Origin: Acidobacteriota bacterium
GTDB lineage: Bacteria > Acidobacteriota > Terriglobia > Acidiferrales > UBA7541
NCBI GenBank assembly: GCA_021832085.1
Contig: JAKBLM010000028.1
Span: 1-49,946 of the forward strand
Direction of reading: 5' to 3'
DNA length: 49,946 bases
The notes beneath the pieces are model-generated. The model was not told where the DNA came from. It saw only the letters and a list, made by a program, of their open reading frames with translations, and searched no databases. Shown piece by piece: positions 41,901 through 49,941 of the stretch (its first letter is position 1; each line of letters starts with the position of its first letter). The position numbers were made by a program, and so were the translations under genes.

Positions 41901-42749
41901 GCCATAGCGGCGCGCGCGAGCGGCCTGCCGCTTGAGCGAGCCGAGCTGCTTGGTGACCTCGGTGAGGATGTCGTTGACGCGGGAGAGATTGACCTTGGAG
42001 GACTCGAGCCGGGCCTCGGCCAGGCGCTTCTTGGTTTTGTACTTGCTGACGCCAGCCGCTTCCTCGAGGATGGCGCGGCGCTCAGCCGGGCGGGAAGAGA
42101 GGATCTGGCCAATGCGGCCCTGCTCGATAATGGCGTAGGAATTCGGGCCGAGCCCCATGCCCATGAAGAGTTCCTGGATATCGCGCAGGCGGGCCTGGCG
42201 GCTGTTGATCAGATATTCGCTCTGGCCGGAGCGGTAAAGACGGCGGGTGATGACGACTTCGCCTGGATTGAGCGTGACGGCGGGCTGGCGTTTGCGCCGG
42301 CCGGCGGATTTGGGAGCGACAGCAGGATTTTCAGTCACGGGCGGAGTGGATTCAGCGCTGGAAACCGGCGGAGCTTCGGTGCTCTCGGCCGCGAAATCGG
42401 GCGTATGCTGTTTTGCGTCTTGCGGATCAGAAAGAGGCTCGTTGGCGCGATTGAGGATCTTTTCGGCGGCTTCGGCCAGTTCGGGGTCAACGAGAGTGAG
42501 CGACACCTCGGCCATGCCGAGCGGGGCACGCGTGGCGGAGCCATTGGAGATGCAATCGGCCATGCGCTCAGCGCGCAGCGACTTCTGGCTTTGCTCGCCC
42601 AGCACCCAGGTGATCGCGTCGACGATGTTGGACTTGCCGCAGCCGTTCGGGCCCACGATGCAGGTGATCCCGCGGCCGCCGAGCGAAAGCGAGGTGCGGT
42701 CGGAAAAGGATTTAAAGCCGATCAGCTCGATTTTGCGAAGCTTGAGCAA
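38967..42749 (-). CDS. smc: Chromosome segregation protein SMC
   Basis: Condensin ATPase that organises and separates chromosomes. 1260 residues: Walker A GPNGCGKSN (33-41), N-terminal coiled coil, hinge (roughly 590-760, with YGFRTTGLLSDYAEVEPGYE and GPLAIKRELRDLE after it), second coiled coil, signature LLSGGEKALTALALLIAIF and Walker B FCVLDEVDAPLDESN. Between about 88 and 155 the head carries an insertion of roughly 65 low-complexity residues (Pro/Glu/Ser-rich, then RRKRQP) that B. subtilis SMC lacks. The start is TTG 42749 (protein begins MLKLRKIELIGFKSF) with GAGGAG upstream. First gene of smc-purC-fis. No scpA or scpB here. Confidence 0.97.
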   Translation of the reverse strand: MLKLRKIELIGFKSFSDRTSLSLGGRGITCIVGPNGCGKSNIVDAITWVLGEQSQKSLRAERMADCISNGSATRAPLGMAEVSLTLVDPELAEAAEKILNRANEPLSDPQDAKQHTPDFAAESTEAPPVSSAESTPPVTENPAVAPKSAGRRKRQPAVTLNPGEVVITRRLYRSGQSEYLINSRQARLRDIQELFMGMGLGPNSYAIIEQGRIGQILSSRPAERRAILEEAAGVSKYKTKKRLAEARLESSKVNLSRVNDILTEVTKQLGSLKRQAARARRYGELRDEIRRVLTTVLNAKWSRMSVEAERLAAQLTELRDREAAQAASLAEVETEQQRLESRAYQLEAELRENQNQRNQATLEADRNRNRLTYNRQQDQQLAFQIGQFDVQAAEVAERSLAIQSRLDSQREALESLRRQKAELEVAATALAGRAHAIEAEERRLAARRDEVTRESRRLAEEISRAMVEGAEAREARRHHAEALAQEEEAAARLCALCEQQSASLASVEADWSQARARAETAGTRLADLQTHLAEQRRLQIAAVAEATQSREQLAAARARQASLDEILRERAYTGGTIQKLLSLNGEGEKYGFRTTGLLSDYAEVEPGYEAAVEQFLRDELDYVVVESFDSARAGIHLLRSEFGGRATFFVDSLGSLEVKAEPESPTEHQPGVIARMDRLVSFRRPLGEAAKHFLPRLRTAFLVETAAAAEELAHAHHGQYFVTTDGSWYHGRLVGGGKPGQAGPLAIKRELRDLEAETERQESRLADCETRRAALESDIAELSTAVDGAQSEALEAEKLSVAAAQAREHALAENSRITRELAECHSRLDRWRRELDAADLRAAQAQLRIEQATAAREANEAELGDSAARLATLREELSAEQARLANGRADLAGMTERVAAAEAAAQAVAAEHAELSRRAEQLRRDREALEARRSQLAADSTVAEAELEQLARRTVELEEQGARLEEEFRGSRSRSLELGETLRGARQQLDQAREERGRVEVEAARLQSEIQHLSDACQAELGVSPDQIPAEPVALTPDQLAAAETSYREMKERLDSMGPINMMALEEFKQCEERSIFLTRERDDLVQSIADTQQAIAELDLASRERFAQAFVQINSNFAEAFTSLFGGGAAAMRLGEPDSGGEPGLDIVAQPPGKRLQNVMLLSGGEKALTALALLIAIFRFQPSPFCVLDEVDAPLDESNVTRFNQMLAEMSNDTQFLVVTHNRRTMEMGTALYGVTMQEPGISRIVSVRWDEPESDAA

Positions 42750-42952
42750 GGGTCGACGAGCTCCTCTCTATGTTGTCTGTACTTTTGAGGTTTCGAGCAG
42801 GGAGGCTCCCGCTGGAAGGCGAGAGAATCCGGAGAAGGCAGAACTGCATTCGGTGCAGCGCAACGCCCCCGCCGCTCTGGCGCACGTGATAGCGGAAGAA
42901 CATTGAGAAATAGCACATGCCGGGCGCTCTGTAAAGGCATTCGAAGGCAGCC

Positions 42953-45301
42953 ATGACCAAGCAGCCAACCGGCAAGACGGACCAAATAGAAAGAAGAAAG
43001 ACAACCGCGAGGAGCTATTCCGGATGGCCCCTTTGGCTGGCCTTGGCGCTGGTGGGCGTCATTTGGCTGCTCGTGAGAGCGCGCTATGAGCCGCCGGCGC
43101 CGGAGCCGGCGACGGCTCCCGCCGCGCAATTCTCCGCGATTCGAGCCGAAGCGATGCTGGTGCGCATCCTGGGCAATCAAGAGCCACATCCGGTGGGCAG
43201 CGCGGCTGACGCCCGCGTGCGGGAAGGGATTGTCGGCGAACTCAAAGGGCTCGGGTACCAGCCGGAGGTGCGGCAGGCGTTCGCCTGCAACACGGAAGGG
43301 ATCTGCGCCGAGGTCCATAATGTGGTGGCGCGGCTCGACGGCAGTGAAGGGGGAAAAGCGGTGTTGCTGGCCGCGCATTACGATTCGGTGCCGGCTGGGC
43401 CGGGGGCAAGCGACGACGGTGCAAATATTGCGGCGGAACTGGAGATTGCGCGGGCACTCAAGGCGGGAAGGGCGCCACTGCATCCGGTGATTTTTTTGTT
43501 CGATGAGGGTGAAGAAGCCGGGCTGCTCGGCGCAGTGGCCTTTGTCGAGCAGAATCCGTGGGCTCGCGAGGTGGGCGCGGCGGTGAATCTGGAAGCGCGC
43601 GGCACCTCGGGCCCCAGCCTGATGTTCGAGACCGGCAGTCACTCTCTGTGGCTGATGCCCCTCTTTGCACGGGCGGTTCAGCGACCGCTCGCGAACTCAC
43701 TTTACTACGCCGTGTATCGGCGTCTTCCGAATAATACAGACTTTTCCGTTTTTAAGAAGCATGGATTTCAAGGATTTAATTTTGCGTTCATCGGCGGCGT
43801 CACCCATTACCACACTCTGCTCGACAATTTGAGCCATCTCAGCCGGCGCAGCTTGCAGAGTCAGGGCCAGGCCGCACTCGGCGTGGTGCGCACACTGGCC
43901 AATGCGCAGCTCGCATCACAGAGGCCGGGCGAGGCGGTGTTTTTCGACCTGGGAGCGTGGAAGATGATTTGGTGGCCAGAGGGCTGGACACCTTGGCTGG
44001 CCGGGCTCGCGGCGGTGCTGTTGCTCGTTTGCGAATGGAGGCTGATGTGGGGCGGGAAATTGGGCACCGGCGCGCTGGGGAAGGGACTGGTCACCCTGCC
44101 GTTGGTGATTTTGGGCGCGGGCGTGCTGGCGGCGGGCTTGCATTTTGGCTTGCACGCGGCCGGAAGCGCGCCGAACGGTTGGGTGGCGCGTCCGGGGCCG
44201 CTGGTTGCGGCGTTCTTGTTGCTGGGCTTTTCGGTAGCGGTGGGAGTGGCGGCATGGGTTGGCGAACGGGCCGGCTTTCACGGCTTCTGGTGCGGGACCT
44301 GGCTGTGGTGGGTGCTGGTGGCGCTGGTGCTGGCTCTGGAAATGCCGGAGGCGAGTTTCCCGTGGCTGGTGCCCGCGCTGGCAGCGGGGATTTTCGGAAT
44401 GCTGGCGGCATTCTTCGATGGCCCTGGATGGGAACTGGCGGCGGGACTGGTTCCGGCTCTCGTGGCGACGGCGTTGACCTTTGAGATTGCTCCGCTGCTC
44501 TATCCGGCGGTGGGCTCGCCGGCGCTGCTGATCATTGCGGTGCTCTTCGCGGCTCTGGGAACCACGCTGGCGCCATTCATCGGGGAAGCGCCGAAAAGGA
44601 TACGGGCCGAACTGGCGATCGCGCTGGCCGTCATGACGGTTGCTCTGGCGGTCGTCGCGGCTCTTTTGCCTCCGTATACGGCCAATTCTCGACAGCGCGC
44701 CAATTTCGAGTTCGTTCAGGACGTGGACACGGGCCACGCGGAATGGCTGGTGACACCGGCGAGCGGGAAATTGCCGGCCGGGCTCGCGGCAGTAGCGAGG
44801 TTTGAGAGGAGGACCTACCGGCCGGTGCCCTGGTTACGCCTCCCTGCGGCGGCCTTTGCTGCTCCAGCGAAACCGCTCGGGATTGGCGGGCCGGTGCTAC
44901 AGGTGCTCGACGAACGGGATTCCGGCGGGGACATGGACGTGCGGGCACAACTGCTGTCGTCGCGCGGGGCGCCGGTTGTCGGGCTATTTTTTCCGCCGGG
45001 CGTCCGCGTGACCTGGTTCCGGATGCAGGGCCAGTTGCTGCCGCCGCTCTCCGCGAGGGTGCGACAGGCGATGAATGGATGGCAGCGGTTTGCTTGCGTG
45101 ACCACGCCAGCCGGCGGCGTGACGGTCAGTTTCGCGGTGCAAGGAACGAAGCGGGTCAAGGTGCTTGCGCTCGATGAATCGTACGGCCTGCCGGCCGAAG
45201 GGCGAAAACTCGAACTGGCGCGGCCGGCAGACACGGTGGCTTCGCAATCGGGTGATGTGACAGTGATGACGCGACGGGTGACGATTGGCGCGGAGCGATA
45301 G
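42953..45301 (+). CDS. Membrane-bound M28 family metallopeptidase
   Basis: A 782-residue di-zinc exopeptidase joined to a membrane domain. One membrane segment (about 24-42) leads to an M28 peptidase domain with His142 and Asp144 (AAHYDSVP), Asp154 (GASDDGAN), Glu187-Glu188 (DEGEEAGLLG), Glu214 (NLEARG) and His287 (HYHTLLDN), so metal and catalytic residues are present. About 340-585 hold several more helices (for example LAGLAAVLLLVCEWRLM), and a soluble C-terminal domain follows. The plan resembles ERMP1/Fxna-type peptidases of eukaryotes; substrate unknown. ATG 42953 follows GAAGGCAG. Divergent from smc. Confidence 0.9.
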   Translation: MTKQPTGKTDQIERRKTTARSYSGWPLWLALALVGVIWLLVRARYEPPAPEPATAPAAQFSAIRAEAMLVRILGNQEPHPVGSAADARVREGIVGELKGLGYQPEVRQAFACNTEGICAEVHNVVARLDGSEGGKAVLLAAHYDSVPAGPGASDDGANIAAELEIARALKAGRAPLHPVIFLFDEGEEAGLLGAVAFVEQNPWAREVGAAVNLEARGTSGPSLMFETGSHSLWLMPLFARAVQRPLANSLYYAVYRRLPNNTDFSVFKKHGFQGFNFAFIGGVTHYHTLLDNLSHLSRRSLQSQGQAALGVVRTLANAQLASQRPGEAVFFDLGAWKMIWWPEGWTPWLAGLAAVLLLVCEWRLMWGGKLGTGALGKGLVTLPLVILGAGVLAAGLHFGLHAAGSAPNGWVARPGPLVAAFLLLGFSVAVGVAAWVGERAGFHGFWCGTWLWWVLVALVLALEMPEASFPWLVPALAAGIFGMLAAFFDGPGWELAAGLVPALVATALTFEIAPLLYPAVGSPALLIIAVLFAALGTTLAPFIGEAPKRIRAELAIALAVMTVALAVVAALLPPYTANSRQRANFEFVQDVDTGHAEWLVTPASGKLPAGLAAVARFERRTYRPVPWLRLPAAAFAAPAKPLGIGGPVLQVLDERDSGGDMDVRAQLLSSRGAPVVGLFFPPGVRVTWFRMQGQLLPPLSARVRQAMNGWQRFACVTTPAGGVTVSFAVQGTKRVKVLALDESYGLPAEGRKLELARPADTVASQSGDVTVMTRRVTIGAER

Positions 45302-45418
45302 AAGCGGAGTGTACAGCAACACGCAGCGCCGAGTGGGAGCGACGAGAATTGTCACGCGAGAAGGCAGCGCAGTGGGCAACGCGCGGCGTTTACGGGGAAG
45401 GCGCGACTGAGTCTTTTC

Positions 45419-45448
45419 TTGGAGCGGCCGGCGCGGCTTGGGTACAAT
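45419..45448 (+). promoter_or_regulatory. Sigma-70 promoter of the aroC operon
   Basis: TTGGAG (45419-45424), an 18-nt spacer and TACAAT (45443-45448), 33 nt before the aroC start codon. This is the only good promoter seen before aroC-def-fmt-rsmB. Confidence 0.5.
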
Positions 45449-45481
45449 GCGAAGCCTTCCGCGCAAAACGCGCGCAGAACC

Positions 45482-46663
45482 ATGAAAAGGCTTAGATTCG
45501 TCACGGCTGGGGAATCGCACGGAGCGGGCATCATCGCGTGGCTTTCGGGTTTGCCGGCCGACCTGCCGGTGGACCTGGAGCGCGTGAACCGCGAACTGCG
45601 GCGGCGGCAACTCGGCTACGGGCGCGGCGGACGGCAAAAAATCGAAAAAGACACGGTCGAGGTGATCGCGGGCGTGCGGCACGGGCGGACGATCGGCGCC
45701 CCGATCGCGTTGCGGCTCGAAAACCGGGAGTGGGAGAAGAGGTGGAAACAGGCGCTCCCGGTGGAGGATTTCGAAGGTTCGGAGGAGTTTCGGCGGCCGC
45801 TGACGGCGCCGCGGCCCGGGCACGCAGATCTGGCGGGAGCACTAAAATTCAACTGGCACGACGCGCGCTACGTGCTCGAACGGGCGTCGGCGCGCGAGAC
45901 GGCGGCGCGAACCGCGGCGGGCGCATTTGCCAAGCTGCTGCTCGGCGAGTTTGGCGTCGAGATCCTGAGCCACGTGATCGCCGTGGGACACGCGCGGCTG
46001 GAACGGGCGGCGACGTGGGAAGAGATCCAGGCCATCTGCGGCAATCTCGACTCGCCGCTGCGGTGCGTGGACGCGGAAACGGAAGCGAGAATGATGGCGG
46101 AGGTCGACGCGGTGCTGCGCGCGGGCAACTCGGTTGGCGGAATTTTCGAGGTGGTGGCGCACGGCGTGCTGCCGGGACTCGGAAGCCACGCGCAGTGGGA
46201 CGAGAAGCTGGATGGAGGTTTGGCGCAAGCAGTGATGTCGATCCAGGCGGTGAAGGCGGTGGAAATCGGGAGCGGAATTCAAAATGCCGTTTCCTATGGG
46301 TCGGAAGTACAGGATACGATTACGTACGATGCGGAGCGGCGACGGTTCGCACGCTCCTCCAACCACGCGGGTGGGCTCGAGGGCGGTATCACGAACGGCG
46401 AAGACGTGGTCCTGCGAGGCTACCTGAAGCCGATTTCGACGCTGCGGCGCGCGCTGGGGACGGCCGACCTGGAGACGAAGCAGGCGGTGGAAGCAGCCTA
46501 CGAACGTTCGGATGTGTGCGTGGTGCCCGCGGCCGGCGTGGTGGCGGAGGCGATGGTCGCGCTGGTGCTGGCGGATGCCTTTCTGGAAAAATTCGGTGGA
46601 GACTCGCTCGGGGAGACGAAACGGAACGTGAGTGGCTACCGGCGTCAACTCGACGAGTTCTAG
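45482..46663 (+). CDS. aroC: Chorismate synthase
   Basis: Last step of the shikimate pathway: EPSP to chorismate, with reduced FMN. 393 residues starting MKRLRFVTAGESHGAGIIAW, with ELRRRQLGYGRGGR, RPGHADLAGALKF, ERASARETAARTAAGAFAKL, AGNSVGGIFEVVAHG and SSNHAGGLEGGITNGED. ATG 45482 is chosen because homologues begin there; no strong ribosome binding site is visible. The def start lies 10 nt after the stop, so aroC heads the operon. Confidence 0.96.
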   Translation: MKRLRFVTAGESHGAGIIAWLSGLPADLPVDLERVNRELRRRQLGYGRGGRQKIEKDTVEVIAGVRHGRTIGAPIALRLENREWEKRWKQALPVEDFEGSEEFRRPLTAPRPGHADLAGALKFNWHDARYVLERASARETAARTAAGAFAKLLLGEFGVEILSHVIAVGHARLERAATWEEIQAICGNLDSPLRCVDAETEARMMAEVDAVLRAGNSVGGIFEVVAHGVLPGLGSHAQWDEKLDGGLAQAVMSIQAVKAVEIGSGIQNAVSYGSEVQDTITYDAERRRFARSSNHAGGLEGGITNGEDVVLRGYLKPISTLRRALGTADLETKQAVEAAYERSDVCVVPAAGVVAEAMVALVLADAFLEKFGGDSLGETKRNVSGYRRQLDEF

Positions 46664-46673
46664 AAGGAATGTG

Positions 46674-47183
46674 ATGATTCATCCAATCGTGAAATTTCCC
46701 GATCCGGTACTGGCGAAAGAGACGGATCCCGTCGAGAAATTCGACGAAGACTTGCAGAAGCTGGTCGACGAGATGTTCGAGTCGATGTACGCAGCCGAGG
46801 GTGTAGGCCTGGCGGCACCGCAGATCGGTCTGAGCCTGCGGCTGGCGGTGATCGACGTGACCGTGGGCAAGAATCCCGAGGCGCGGCTGGTGTTGGCAAA
46901 CCCGGAAATCACCCATTTCGAGGGTGAGCAGCGCGAGGAGGAAGGCTGCCTTTCGCTGCCGGGCTTTCGCGGGCACGTGCTGCGGCCGAGCTTCGTGACC
47001 GTGCGGGCGCAAAACGTAAAGGGCGAGGAATGGACGATGCGCGGCGAGGGCTTGCTGGCGCGCGCGTTTTGCCACGAAATCGACCACCTCTACGGCGTGC
47101 TCTTCATCAACCACCTGAGCATGCTGAAGCGCGACCTGATCAGGCGGCGGGTGAAGAAACTGCAGAAGGCCGGTGAGTGGTAG
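46674..47183 (+). CDS. def: Peptide deformylase
   Basis: Removes the formyl group from the first Met of new proteins. 169 residues: motif 1 GVGLAAPQIG (43-52, Gln50), motif 2 EGCLSLPG (Cys92) and motif 3 HEIDHLYG (His134, Glu135, His138), i.e. the full metal site. ATG 46674 follows AGAAGGAATGTG; a longer reading would extend into aroC. fmt follows by 13 nt, pairing formylation and deformylation. Confidence 0.97.
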   Translation: MIHPIVKFPDPVLAKETDPVEKFDEDLQKLVDEMFESMYAAEGVGLAAPQIGLSLRLAVIDVTVGKNPEARLVLANPEITHFEGEQREEEGCLSLPGFRGHVLRPSFVTVRAQNVKGEEWTMRGEGLLARAFCHEIDHLYGVLFINHLSMLKRDLIRRRVKKLQKAGEW

Positions 47184-47196
47184 TCGGGAGGGCAAG

Positions 47197-48144
47197 ATGC
47201 GGCTGGTCTTTTGCGGCACACCGGCATTCGCGGTTCCATCGCTCGAGCGGCTAATTCGCGAGCTGGAATTCGAGATCCTGGCGGTGGTGACGCAGCCGGA
47301 TCGGCCGCGCGGCCGAGGGCTGGAAACCGTGGCGAGCCCGGTGAAGCAGGTGGCCGAGGCCGCGGGCATTCCGCTCTATCAGCCAGCCAAGGTGCGAACC
47401 GAGGAAGCCTTCGAATTCTTCAAGAAGCTCGCGCCCGATGCCGTGGTGATCATCGCTTTCGGGCAGATCATCCCGCAGAGGCTGATCGATCTTGCACCGC
47501 TCGGCTGGATCAACCTGCACGCCTCACTGCTGCCGAAATATCGCGGCGCCGCTCCGATCAATTGGGCCATCGCGGAGGGGGAAACACGGACGGGACTGAC
47601 GACGATGCGGATCGATGCCGGCATGGATACCGGGCCGATGCTGCTGCAGTGGGAAACGGAAATCGGACCCGACGAAACCGCTCCGGAACTCGCCGCGCGG
47701 ATGGCAGCGGCTGGACCTGACCTGATGGTCGCGACGCTGCGCGGGCTGGCCAATGGCACGATCGAGCCGCGGGCGCAGGACAACACGCAGACGTCGCTGG
47801 CGCGGCTGCTCAAGAAGGAAAACGGGCGGATCGACTGGGCTGCGCGCGCGGAAAAGATCTACAACCGGATGCGGGGATTCACGCCCTGGCCGGGAGCGTA
47901 TACGAGCTTTCGCGGCGATCTGTGCCACATTTGGGGACGGCCAGACGCCTCGGCCACCAAGGATTTTGGCGCGACCGAACCGGGGACGCCGCGCGCAGTT
48001 TCCGGAGAGCTGTATGTGGCTTGCGGGGAAGGGACGTGGCTGCGCGTGGAGGCGGTGCAGCGGGAAGGGCGCAAACGCGTGGCGGCGAAAGAGTTCCTCA
48101 GGGGGGCGCGGTTGCAAGCGGGCGAGCGTTTCGGCGGCGATTGA
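47197..48144 (+). CDS. fmt: Methionyl-tRNA formyltransferase
   Basis: Formylates initiator Met-tRNA using 10-formyltetrahydrofolate. 315 residues: FCGTPAFAVPSLERL, TQPDRPRGRG, the catalytic stretch INLHASLLPKYRGAAPINWA (Asn and His), and DAGMDTGPMLLQWE. The C-terminal tRNA-binding domain begins with DWAARAEKIYNRMRGFTPWP. Start ATG 47197 sits behind GGGAGG. Middle of the def-fmt-rsmB run. Confidence 0.97.
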   Translation: MRLVFCGTPAFAVPSLERLIRELEFEILAVVTQPDRPRGRGLETVASPVKQVAEAAGIPLYQPAKVRTEEAFEFFKKLAPDAVVIIAFGQIIPQRLIDLAPLGWINLHASLLPKYRGAAPINWAIAEGETRTGLTTMRIDAGMDTGPMLLQWETEIGPDETAPELAARMAAAGPDLMVATLRGLANGTIEPRAQDNTQTSLARLLKKENGRIDWAARAEKIYNRMRGFTPWPGAYTSFRGDLCHIWGRPDASATKDFGATEPGTPRAVSGELYVACGEGTWLRVEAVQREGRKRVAAKEFLRGARLQAGERFGGD

Positions 48145-48240
48145 AGCCGATCCAGCTCATTCCGAAGGGCCATGACTTTTCTTCCGCACCATTGAGCCGT
48201 GCTGGTGCGGCAATCCCCTGAGTATGCTTTGATAGGCGCG

Positions 48241-49638
48241 ATGCCCGTCTCACCAGCCAGAACGATTGCATTTGAAATTCTGCAGAGAGTGGAAACCGGC
48301 GGAGCGTATGCCGCCGACGCGCTGCATGCACGGCTAACCGCCGGAAAGAAGCGGCGGGAGGGCGCCGGCGAAACGGCAAAGCGGCAGGACGCGGCGCTCG
48401 CCACTGAACTCGTCTTTGGCGTGTTGCGCTGGCGGCGGTTGCTGGATTTCCTGATCGAACGACAGGCGCGGCGGCCGGCCGAAGGGCTCGATGCGGACGT
48501 GCGGCAAGCGTTGCGGCTGGGCGCCTACCAACTCCTCTTTCTCGATCGGATTCCGGCTTCGGCAGCCGTAAACGAGTCGGTGGAACTGACCAAGCGTGCG
48601 GGAAAACGGCAGGCGGCGCCGCTGGTAAACGCCGTACTGCGCCGGATGCCGAAGGGTCCGTTCCGGGCCGAGACTTTTGCACGAGGGTTGCCGGTCGGCA
48701 TGGCCGAGGCGGAACGGTTGGGGATTCTCTATTCGCATCCCACGTGGATGGTGGCGAGATGGCTGGCGGCGTATGGGGCGGAGCGGACGCGGGCGCTGCT
48801 CGAGGCGAACAACCGGCCGCTGCCCGTTGCCTGCTCGGTGCTGGACGGTGAGGGCGCGGCGCAGGTGGCCGAATCGTTGCGGGAAGACGGGCTGGAAGTG
48901 GAACCGGGGAAATTGCTGCGGCACGCGCTGGTAGTGCGGGGCGGAAGCATAGCGGAAACGGCGGCGTTTCGCGAGGGCTGGATCGTGGTGCAGGACGAGG
49001 CGTCGCAAGCGGTGGCGTTGCTGACGGGAGTAGGAAAAGGGCAGTCAGTGCTGGATGTGTGCGCCGCTCCGGGAAACAAGACGCTGCACCTGGCAAGAGC
49101 GGCGGCGAGCGGGGCGAGGGTGGTCGCCGGAGACGTGCACCCGCACAGACTGCATGCGGTGCGGGCGCAACTGGAACGGACGGGAACGGCAGGGGTGGCG
49201 CTGGTCGCCTTTGACGGCACACGGCCGCTGCCGTTTGGTGCGCCATTCGACAGGATCCTGGTGGACGCACCATGCTCGGGCACCGGAACACTGGCACGAA
49301 ATCCGGAGATTCGTTGGCGGTTGCAGGCGAGCGACCTGGAAGACCTGGCGCAGCGGCAGGAGGCGATTCTGCGCAACGCTCTGGATCTGCTTGCGCGGGG
49401 CGGCAGGCTGGTGTACGCCACGTGCTCACTCGAGCCGGAGGAGAACGAATGGGTGGTGCGGCGCATTATCCAGGAACGGAGCGACATTCGTGCGGGGCGC
49501 GCGCCGGCAGAATTTGCCGGGGAACTGGCGCAGGGCGTGACGCTTGAGCGGCTATTCGATCGAGAGGGATTTTTCCGCACGATGCCGCAGGAAACCACAA
49601 CCGACGGATTTTTCGCGGCCGTACTGGAACGGAAGTGA
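48241..49638 (+). CDS. rsmB: 16S rRNA m5C967 methyltransferase RsmB
   Basis: Methylates C967 (E. coli numbering) of 16S rRNA. 465 residues: N-terminal NusB-like domain (about 5-150: RTIAFEILQRVETGGAYAAD; AVNESVELTKR), then a methyltransferase domain with VLDVCAAPGNKTLHLARAAA (SAM site), DAPCSGTGTLARNPEIRW and the catalytic Cys in ATCSLEPEENE. ATG 48241, 96 nt after fmt, gives the homologous N-terminus; an upstream GTG (48199) is less likely. def-fmt-rsmB is a widespread bacterial order. Confidence 0.95.
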   Translation: MPVSPARTIAFEILQRVETGGAYAADALHARLTAGKKRREGAGETAKRQDAALATELVFGVLRWRRLLDFLIERQARRPAEGLDADVRQALRLGAYQLLFLDRIPASAAVNESVELTKRAGKRQAAPLVNAVLRRMPKGPFRAETFARGLPVGMAEAERLGILYSHPTWMVARWLAAYGAERTRALLEANNRPLPVACSVLDGEGAAQVAESLREDGLEVEPGKLLRHALVVRGGSIAETAAFREGWIVVQDEASQAVALLTGVGKGQSVLDVCAAPGNKTLHLARAAASGARVVAGDVHPHRLHAVRAQLERTGTAGVALVAFDGTRPLPFGAPFDRILVDAPCSGTGTLARNPEIRWRLQASDLEDLAQRQEAILRNALDLLARGGRLVYATCSLEPEENEWVVRRIIQERSDIRAGRAPAEFAGELAQGVTLERLFDREGFFRTMPQETTTDGFFAAVLERK

Positions 49639-49830
49639 GAGTCGGGCGCGTCGTGATGGACGAGCGCGGCGCCTGGCGGGGTTGAGCTGGAAGCCGAAAG
49701 TGGCAGGGAGAGGCCCACGGTCAGGAAGGCTCTGACCGTCGCTACCGAACAAATACTGCTTGCCGGAGCGGCGTGAAGGCGAATTGGCAGGAGGGTGCGC
49801 AACCTGGGTCGCGGAGCGGCCCTGTCAAGC

Positions 49831-49902
49831 CATTCGAAAATGTTACCGAGGCGTGCGTCGTCGAGACATTAAGAATGTTACCGAGGAATGGTCGTCGCCG
49901 CG
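49831..49902 (+). repeat. 36-bp imperfect tandem direct repeat
   Basis: Two units with a 36-nt period. Each starts with catt, carries aatgttaccgagg after a short variable part and ends near gtcgtcg. The shared core is at about 49839-49851 and 49875-49887. Two adjacent copies of a terminal motif are typical of insertion-sequence ends that bind transposase (IS481, IS21 and others). Confidence 0.5.
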
Positions 49903-49918
49903 GCTGTGGGAAAGTGGC

Positions 49919-49941
49919 AATCCCGCGCGGTTGGCGGGATT
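49919..49941. repeat. Palindrome at the window end
   Basis: Perfect 8-bp stem aatcccgc / gcgggatt with a 7-nt loop. No T-run follows, so it is not an obvious terminator. Confidence 0.45.

Noticed and set aside
39081..42788. Two long plus-strand frames (about 730 and 490 codons) opposite smc
   Set aside because: Low-complexity Gly/Leu/Glu-rich reading of the reverse strand of a coiled-coil gene; smc is unambiguous.
49831..49902. CRISPR array
   Set aside because: The 36-bp period matches CRISPR repeat length, but there are only two adjacent imperfect units, no spacers and no cas genes.
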